Source of the DNA: Nitrospirota bacterium
GTDB lineage: Bacteria; Nitrospirota; JACRHJ01
Reading direction: 5' to 3'
Assembly: GCA_021815285.1 (NCBI GenBank)
Contig: JAKAHE010000053.1
Coordinates: 1-11,536 of the forward strand
DNA length: 11,536 nucleotides
Shown here: piece by piece, positions 8,358 to 11,536 of the stretch
Numbering within the stretch: position 1 is the first letter of the stretch
How the letters are laid out: every line of letters begins with the position of its first letter
Translations under genes and position numbers: made by a program
Notes under the pieces: generated by a model
What the model was told of the DNA's origin: nothing
The model's database searches: none
What the model saw: only the letters and a program-made list of their open reading frames with translations

Positions 8358-8374
8358 GCATGGCATCGGGGAAG

Positions 8375-8602
8375 TTAAGGTCTTATTTTTTTGTAATATA
8401 TGAAGGCGGACAGGCCGAAGAAGACCGTAAAGGAGTTGCGGTAAAAGGTTTTGAGCGCGCCGGCGTCCAGCCCGGAGAGCCGGCCTATGGCCCAGAGCGC
8501 AAACACCCCGGCCACCGCGCCCAGGGCAAAACCCGGCCCTGAAAAGGCGTCCCTCACCTCCCGGACGGTTAAGCTTTTTTCCCGGCTTTTCTGGAGTTTC
8601 AT
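8375..8602 (-). CDS. Small two-helix membrane protein (75 aa)
   Basis: This 75-residue reading frame has a charged N-terminus (MKLQKSREKSLTVREVRD), a first hydrophobic segment (FALGAVAGVFALWAIGRL, about 25-42), a short polar loop, a second segment (SFTVFFGLSAFIYY, about 57-70) and a basic end (KKIRP). It looks like a small inner-membrane hairpin protein. I do not recognise the family. Codon use is GC-rich like the operon to its left and unlike the AT-rich restriction-modification genes to its right. No Shine-Dalgarno sequence precedes the ATG at 8602. A promoter-like pair ends only 8 nt upstream, so a leaderless mRNA is possible. A downstream GTG (V16) preceded by GGAGG is an alternative but its spacing is too short. 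The stop at 8375 is followed by 142 nt before the TPR/TonB-like gene. The hydropathy pattern and clean frame support it, but it could be spurious. Confidence 0.5.
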   Translation of the reverse strand: MKLQKSREKSLTVREVRDAFSGPGFALGAVAGVFALWAIGRLSGLDAGALKTFYRNSFTVFFGLSAFIYYKKIRP

Positions 8603-8640
8603 CGCGGGTCATTATGGAGTAGCCCGCGGCTGGAAGTCAA
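8603..8640 (-). promoter_or_regulatory. Candidate promoter overlapping an inverted repeat
   Basis: Reading leftward, TTGACT (8640-8635) and CATAAT (8616-8611) are separated by 18 nt. The predicted transcript start falls at about 8604, within two bases of the ATG at 8602, which would give a leaderless message. An exact 6-bp inverted repeat, CGCGGG (8603-8608) and CCCGCG (8623-8628), flanks the -10 box and reaches the start codon. That placement would suit an operator. The match was found by eye. Confidence 0.4.
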
Positions 8641-8690
8641 GTTAATGGTTTTTAATTAAAGAACTTGGGGAAATAGGATGGGGCAGACAT

Positions 8691-9608
8691 TTAATACAGC
8701 TGATATTGCGCTACTATATCTTTAGGAATTATCCGGGCCTGCTTAAATAAATTTTTCTGCGGATGCATGATTAATGCTTCAATCATAGGATTCCTGTTTT
8801 CTTCGCTTCCGCCTACATGATAAAAATGTTCTTTAGTTATAACCTCGCAATGTTCCCAATTCTTTTCGAATATTTTATTTTCTCTGTATTTATTGCTGTG
8901 CCAAGTGGATAACATAAAACCGGATTTGGAATGGCGCAATAAGCTATACAAATCTCTTTCATCTTCGTCAGACCAAGAATCGAAATAATCAACGTGTCTG
9001 CCATTATACGGCGGGTCACAATAAATAAAAGTTTCGGATTGAAAATTTTTATCGGATTGAAAATTTTTAAATGTTGCCCTGAAATCCTGAGCTATGAATT
9101 CCCAATCGTGATGTTTTATCATCTCAAAGACATACTCAATCTGATTTATTATTTTGGTTATATAAGCCTTGGAAAACCTGTTCGGCTTGTGTCCAAACGG
9201 CACGTTGAACAAACCGCGCTTGTTGAACCTTATTAACCCGTTAAAACAAGACCTGTTCAAGAAAAGAAAATCCAACGGGTCATTTGAATTATTGAACCTT
9301 TCTCTTACCAGGTAATAATGCTCGGAAGGATTTTCGGTTAATAAAGCGCCTTCATGTTCAAGATATTTTCTTGCCAAATTAGGAGTTATCGAGAAATCTT
9401 TCAGGGCATTGTAAAAATTTATCAGGTGGGGGTTAACATCGCAGAACAGGGCCTTCCTGGGACGCAAATTAAAACCGACTACTCCTGAACCCATAAAAGG
9501 CTCAACCCATCTCCCCTTTTCATCGAAGGATATATTCTGCAATATCCAGGGGACCAACTTGGTTTTTATCCCCTGGCATTTTATGGGGGGCACAAAAATT
9601 TTATTCAT
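8691..9608 (-). CDS. EcoRV-type DNA adenine-N6 methyltransferase (D12/Dam class)
   Basis: A 305-residue SAM-dependent methyltransferase of the D12 (Dam/DpnM) class. The N-terminal FVPPIKCQGIKTKLVPWI (5-22) corresponds to the family's K-W-x-G-x-K start and closely matches the M.EcoRV version as I recall it. Motif I (SAM binding) is EPFMGSGVVGFN (36-47), with CDVNPHLI (56-63) after it. Catalytic motif IV is DPPY (198-201), followed by GRHVDYFDSW (203-212), also an M.EcoRV-like segment. Length fits M.EcoRV (about 298 residues). The expected product is N6-methyladenine at the first A of GATATC, protecting the host from the adjacent endonuclease. The ATG at 9608 lies inside the end of the endonuclease gene, overlapping by 8 bp (ATGAATAA), with only a weak AAGA ribosome binding site, so translation probably couples to the upstream gene. 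The gene is AT-rich compared with its neighbours. An 18-bp tandem duplication inserts six residues just before motif IV. Confidence 0.95.
   Translation of the reverse strand: MNKIFVPPIKCQGIKTKLVPWILQNISFDEKGRWVEPFMGSGVVGFNLRPRKALFCDVNPHLINFYNALKDFSITPNLARKYLEHEGALLTENPSEHYYLVRERFNNSNDPLDFLFLNRSCFNGLIRFNKRGLFNVPFGHKPNRFSKAYITKIINQIEYVFEMIKHHDWEFIAQDFRATFKNFQSDKNFQSETFIYCDPPYNGRHVDYFDSWSDEDERDLYSLLRHSKSGFMLSTWHSNKYRENKIFEKNWEHCEVITKEHFYHVGGSEENRNPMIEALIMHPQKNLFKQARIIPKDIVAQYQLY
9035..9070. repeat. 18-bp tandem duplication inside the methyltransferase gene
   Basis: Two adjacent 18-bp copies (9035-9052 and 9053-9070) differ only at their final base. Each begins CGGATTGAAAATTTTT. Being a multiple of three it keeps the frame and encodes the repeated peptide KNFQSD-KNFQSE at about residues 181-192, just before catalytic motif IV. 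Confidence 0.9.
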
Positions 9609-10452
9609 TCTTTTTAATTTTCTTCGATGCCCGCTGGTTGACTAATTGAGGGTCTTTACCCCTATAAATGAGATAATCTTTTAACGACCTTATCTTTTGT
9701 TCTTTTCCACCCTCACCTTTTATGGTTATCTTACCATAATTCATCCAATAATCATCGAACCATTTCTCGCCCAGGTTCTTGAACATCCCGTTGCAGTTGA
9801 TTATGTCTTCAATCTTATTTATGCTCCCGATATTCGCCGTATTGCCGCTTCCACCCTGATCGCCTGCAATCTCCCATTTCTCGCAGACGAAGAACTGGAA
9901 ATCTTTAATTACAGATGTAATAGCCGTCAGGTTTTTTATATTATAAATTCTGGTTTCGTCTATATCCTCCGAGGCGGTCCGGGTATAAATTATCCCCAGA
10001 CAAAAATGACCGAGATAATCCTTGTACGGAAACTGGATATTTTTCGCGCTCGACCTGTTTACGAAATATTCTCCATGTGAGCCTAATGTAAAACCATTGC
10101 AAAAACCAGGATGTTTTACTAAACGATACGTCGTCTTAAAATCCAGAGCAAATTTTATGGCATCGTCGCTGTTGCCGACAAAAGTAATGTCCGGATAATA
10201 ATTCTGATGGTCTGCGAGGACAATTTTATATGAATTTTCGTCGGCAAATTTTGAAATTTTAGGGAATAGGTGGATCTCAAGGAGTTTTGATAAAATCTTT
10301 GTATCACCTGAAATGGTATATATATTCTTTACTACATCTATAAAACCTTTAATCTTCCATTGGTCGTCTTCCGTGGAAATATATTCCTTAAGGTCTCTCA
10401 CGAAATACTGGAGTCTTTGTTTGAATTCGTTCTTGAGGTATTCTTTATCCAT
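9601..10452 (-). CDS. EcoRV-like type II restriction endonuclease
   Basis: A 283-residue homologue of EcoRV (245 residues). Blocks match the EcoRV sequence as I remember it: HQNYYPDITF (82-91), ALDFKTTYR (102-110), GFTLGSHGEYF (120-130), KNIQFPYKDYLGHF (137-150) and EIAGDQGGSGNTANIGS (194-210). The catalytic P-D...D-x-K residues are D88, D104 and K106, equivalent to EcoRV D74, D90 and K92. E59 aligns with E45, and Q83/N84 with the Q-loop Q69/N70. The recognition R-loop G-S-G-N-T (201-205), equivalent to residues 182-186, is intact, so GATATC cleavage is predicted. The N-terminus is about 14 residues longer than EcoRV, and a basic C-terminal tail follows YRGK. The ATG at 10452 is preferred over the GTG at 10455: its A is the last base of the upstream gene's stop (TGATG), which suggests coupled translation, and no strong ribosome binding site is visible. 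The gene is AT-rich, indicating acquisition. Confidence 0.95.
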   Translation of the reverse strand: MDKEYLKNEFKQRLQYFVRDLKEYISTEDDQWKIKGFIDVVKNIYTISGDTKILSKLLEIHLFPKISKFADENSYKIVLADHQNYYPDITFVGNSDDAIKFALDFKTTYRLVKHPGFCNGFTLGSHGEYFVNRSSAKNIQFPYKDYLGHFCLGIIYTRTASEDIDETRIYNIKNLTAITSVIKDFQFFVCEKWEIAGDQGGSGNTANIGSINKIEDIINCNGMFKNLGEKWFDDYWMNYGKITIKGEGGKEQKIRSLKDYLIYRGKDPQLVNQRASKKIKKNE

Positions 10453-10631
10453 CACGGAAAGCAGCCGAGCTGGCAGTTTTTGATGCGGATGTTCTCTTCG
10501 TTGCAGAATTTGCCGATTTCCTTCAGGGAGGCTTCAATCTCCCTCGACAGCGCGAAGGCCGCCGCGCATGGGAGTTTGCCGCCGTGGCTGGCCGCAGTCC
10601 TGCGGATTTTTTCCTTCTGATCATCTGTCAT
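10452..10631 (-). CDS. Conserved-looking 59-aa protein with CQLGCF ending
   Basis: A 59-codon gene with ATG at 10631 and a good ribosome binding site (GAGG at 10641-10638, 6 nt upstream). It begins MTDDQKEKIRRTAA, continues GGKLPCAAAFALSREIEASL (17-36), then KEIGKFCNEENIRIKNCQLGCFP to the end. The middle reads as two short helices like a small helix-turn-helix, with cysteines at 22, 43, 53 and 57. I recall similar short proteins, with a C-x-A-F ... G ... I-K-I-x-x-C-Q-L-G-x-F pattern, in other bacterial genomes, but I know no established function. The cysteine spacing might suit metal or redox chemistry, which is speculation. Codon use is GC-rich like the flanking chromosome, not like the restriction genes. 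Its TGA shares one base with the endonuclease ATG. It lies 37 nt after the HicB-like gene, probably in the same transcript. It is unlikely to be a restriction-modification controller protein, which are longer helix-turn-helix proteins. Confidence 0.7.
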   Translation of the reverse strand: MTDDQKEKIRRTAASHGGKLPCAAAFALSREIEASLKEIGKFCNEENIRIKNCQLGCFP

Positions 10632-10648
10632 GCAATACCTCTGAATTA

Positions 10649-10665
10649 ACGCGCCGGGGGCGCGT
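10649..10665 (-). other. GC-rich hairpin between two small genes
   Basis: On the minus strand ACGCGCC-CCC-GGCGCGT forms a perfect 7-bp stem with a 3-nt loop, starting 3 nt after the stop codon of the HicB-like gene. It is followed by TAATTC, not a real T-tract. It may be a weak terminator, an RNA-processing or stability element, or a hairpin that sets expression of the downstream small gene. Confidence 0.5.
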
Positions 10666-10668
10666 GTC

Positions 10669-10935
10669 CTATGCGTGGCCCTCCAGTTCCATGCTGCACT
10701 GAAGCGGCGTCGGAATTATCGGCTCGTCCTCGAAGGTCATAAAGAGCGTCGGCTCGTCCACAAGGTCGAACTCGGCCATGTTCCTGCCGCGAAGGTAGCC
10801 GCATATCTCGCTTCTGAGTTTGCAGACCGTCTCGTCGAGCGTCTCCCCGCGCGCTTCGACGTCAACCTCCAGGCATTCGGCAAAATATCCGCCCATGCCG
10901 TCGCGCTTTATGAATGCCTTTATGCTGTATTTCAC
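10669..10935 (-). CDS. HicB-fold small protein without HicA partner
   Basis: The start KYSIKAFIKRDGMGGYFAEC, then LEVDVEARGETLDETVCKLRSEI, matches the HicB/UPF0150 fold: a beta-strand, a turn with G-G-Y-x-A-E-C, a second strand and a helix beginning G-E-T-L-x-E. In HicB antitoxins this domain resembles a partial RNase H fold and is usually followed by a DNA-binding domain. Here the C-terminus (about 52-88) is acidic and Pro-containing with no visible ribbon-helix-helix or helix-turn-helix. No HicA toxin (about 60 residues with G-x-H) is next to it, so an antitoxin role is doubtful. A GTG start at 10935 gives 88 residues and has GAGAGG 5 nt upstream. The in-frame ATG at 10962 gives 97 residues, but it follows a T7 run directly and its GGAG is 11 nt away. 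The gene lies between nrdJ and the 59-residue gene. Confidence 0.7.
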   Translation of the reverse strand: MKYSIKAFIKRDGMGGYFAECLEVDVEARGETLDETVCKLRSEICGYLRGRNMAEFDLVDEPTLFMTFEDEPIIPTPLQCSMELEGHA

Positions 10936-10963
10936 GACGCCCTCTCTTTGCTCGATAAGCATT

Positions 10964-11007
10964 AAAAAAACGTCTCCCGGCCTCCACCTGCCGACCCACC
11001 GGCCCGG
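10964..11007 (-). terminator. Possible rho-independent terminator after nrdJ
   Basis: Directly after the nrdJ stop, CC(G)GGCC (11007-11001) can pair with GGCCGG (10982-10977) with one bulged G and an 18-nt loop. GAGACG and then seven T residues (10970-10964) follow. The stem is imperfect and the gap to the T-run is about 6 nt, so this is weak. If real, it would separate nrdJ from the HicB-like gene and favour the GTG start of the latter. Confidence 0.3.
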
Positions 11008-11536
11008 TCAGCCGCACTTTGAGTAGCCGCAGGAACTGCATACCACGCACCCCTCCGCGAACGAGACCATCGAGCCGCACTCCGGGCACTGCGGGCAGTG
11101 GTTCAGGAGATTGTCGTCCGCGGCGCTCTTGTCCTGCGCGCTGTCCTGCTTTTTCTCCAGCAGATATTCCTCCAATACCGTGGCTATGGCGTCCGCGCAG
11201 GAGTATATCGTGGAGCCGGAGACCCATGCCGGGGACGGGCAGCGTATGCCCTTCAACTGGTCGATGATGGAGGCGGGATCGACTCCGGAGCGAAGCGCGA
11301 GCGACACGAGCCTGCCCGTAGCCTCCGTCTGGGAGGTTGCGCAGCCGCCGGACTTGCCCATCATGGCGAAGAGCTCGCACAGCCCCTTCTCGTCTTCGTT
11401 GATTGTAACGTAGAGCCTGCCGCAACCCGTATTGACCTGCCTCGTGTATCCTTTCGTGATATACGGCCTTGGGCGGGGCATTATCTTGCCGGGCTCGCGC
11501 CCGATTTTTTCGGAAGGCGGCGCCTGTGCTTTTTCC
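11008..11536 (-). CDS. nrdJ: Vitamin B12-dependent (class II) ribonucleotide reductase, C-terminal part
   Basis: The frame is open from the right edge to a TGA at 11010-11008, giving about 175 C-terminal residues of a protein that normally exceeds 700. Diagnostic class II segments are PRPRPYITKGYTRQVNTGCG, LYVTINEDEKGLCELFAMMG, GGCATSQTEATGRLVSLALR (where the family has G-G-C-x-x-S-Q-x-E-A-x-G-R-L) and SGVDPASIIDQLKGIRCPSP. The end carries a cysteine-rich zinc-ribbon tail, CPQCPECG ... CVVCSSCGYSKCG, typical of the NrdJ C-terminus, whose last cysteines re-reduce the active site. The enzyme converts ribonucleotides to deoxyribonucleotides using adenosylcobalamin and works with or without oxygen. 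The active-site cysteines and the substrate barrel lie outside the window. An internal ATG at 11481 is not the real start, because in-frame codons continue upstream to the edge and the homology covers only the C-terminus. Confidence 0.95.
   Translation of the reverse strand, partial: EKAQAPPSEKIGREPGKIMPRPRPYITKGYTRQVNTGCGRLYVTINEDEKGLCELFAMMGKSGGCATSQTEATGRLVSLALRSGVDPASIIDQLKGIRCPSPAWVSGSTIYSCADAIATVLEEYLLEKKQDSAQDKSAADDNLLNHCPQCPECGSMVSFAEGCVVCSSCGYSKCG

Noticed and set aside
8329..8371. Hairpin as a rho-independent terminator
   Set aside because: On the plus strand the nearest T-run (8384-8392) is about 13 nt from the second stem. On the minus strand no T-run follows. The position or spacing does not fit.
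8301..8612. A 103-codon minus-strand frame overlapping the small membrane protein
   Set aside because: Its middle is an Arg/Gly-rich shifted-frame version of the same DNA and it runs into the operon promoter. The 75-residue frame has a sensible membrane hydropathy pattern.
8641..10455. Insertion sequence, integron or prophage ends around the R-M genes
   Set aside because: No transposase, integrase, tRNA att site or matching direct repeats could be seen at the two edges.
10452..10631. The 59-residue gene as a C (controller) protein of the R-M system
   Set aside because: It has host-like GC-rich codons, lacks the usual 70-100 residue Xre-type helix-turn-helix, and no C-box-like repeats were found upstream.
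10862..11425. A 187-codon minus-strand frame across nrdJ and the HicB-like gene
   Set aside because: It spans two recognisable genes in another frame and is Arg/Gly-rich without a domain.
1..11536. CRISPR arrays, tRNA or rRNA genes, riboswitches
   Set aside because: No regularly spaced direct repeats, tRNA-like cloverleaf arms with a CCA end, rRNA cores or recognisable riboswitch cores were seen. Nearly all the sequence is accounted for by protein genes.

Overview
The window looks like chromosomal DNA of a Gram-negative (diderm) bacterium with GC-rich, roughly 58-60% GC coding sequence. The evidence is two secreted repeat proteins with Sec signal peptides, an inner-membrane protein with a TonB-type anchor, and a class II (B12-dependent) ribonucleotide reductase. 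I cannot name the phylum. TPR-rich envelope operons of this kind suggest a deltaproteobacterial or Nitrospirota-like lineage, but that is inference. All supported genes lie on the minus strand, so transcription runs from the right edge to the left edge.

Right end (11536 to 10452): the C-terminal part of NrdJ (class II ribonucleotide reductase) enters from the edge. It is followed by a small HicB-fold protein with no HicA beside it, then by a 59-residue cysteine-containing protein too short for most ORF callers. The 59-residue gene overlaps the next gene by one base.

Middle (10452 to 8691): two clearly AT-richer genes form a complete type II restriction-modification system closely related to EcoRV. 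The endonuclease comes first and the D12-class adenine methyltransferase second, with 8 bp of overlap. Catalytic residues and the DNA-reading loop of EcoRV are conserved, so the predicted target is GATATC. The base composition indicates horizontal acquisition. A small two-helix membrane protein follows (8602 to 8375), possibly from a leaderless transcript.

Left two thirds (8304 to 1): a sigma70-like promoter precedes a tightly packed four-gene operon. (1) A 1074-residue inner-membrane protein combines a cytoplasmic TPR domain, a TonB-like transmembrane helix with the S-x-x-x-H motif, a 540-residue Gly/Ala/Ser-rich basic linker, two Ig-like domains and a C-terminal DUF2135 domain. (2) A 1139-residue secreted protein is built almost entirely of about 30 TPR units. 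(3) A 328-residue secreted HEAT-repeat protein follows. (4) An M29-like aminopeptidase runs off the left edge. Gaps are 9, 2 and 2 nt, and each ribosome binding site lies in or at the end of the preceding gene, so the four products are probably made together. The first three look like parts of one envelope-spanning assembly that I do not recognise as a described system. This is the best candidate for new biology in the window.

No tRNA, rRNA, CRISPR array, transposase or insertion sequence was seen. No gene-free stretch exceeds about 150 bases.
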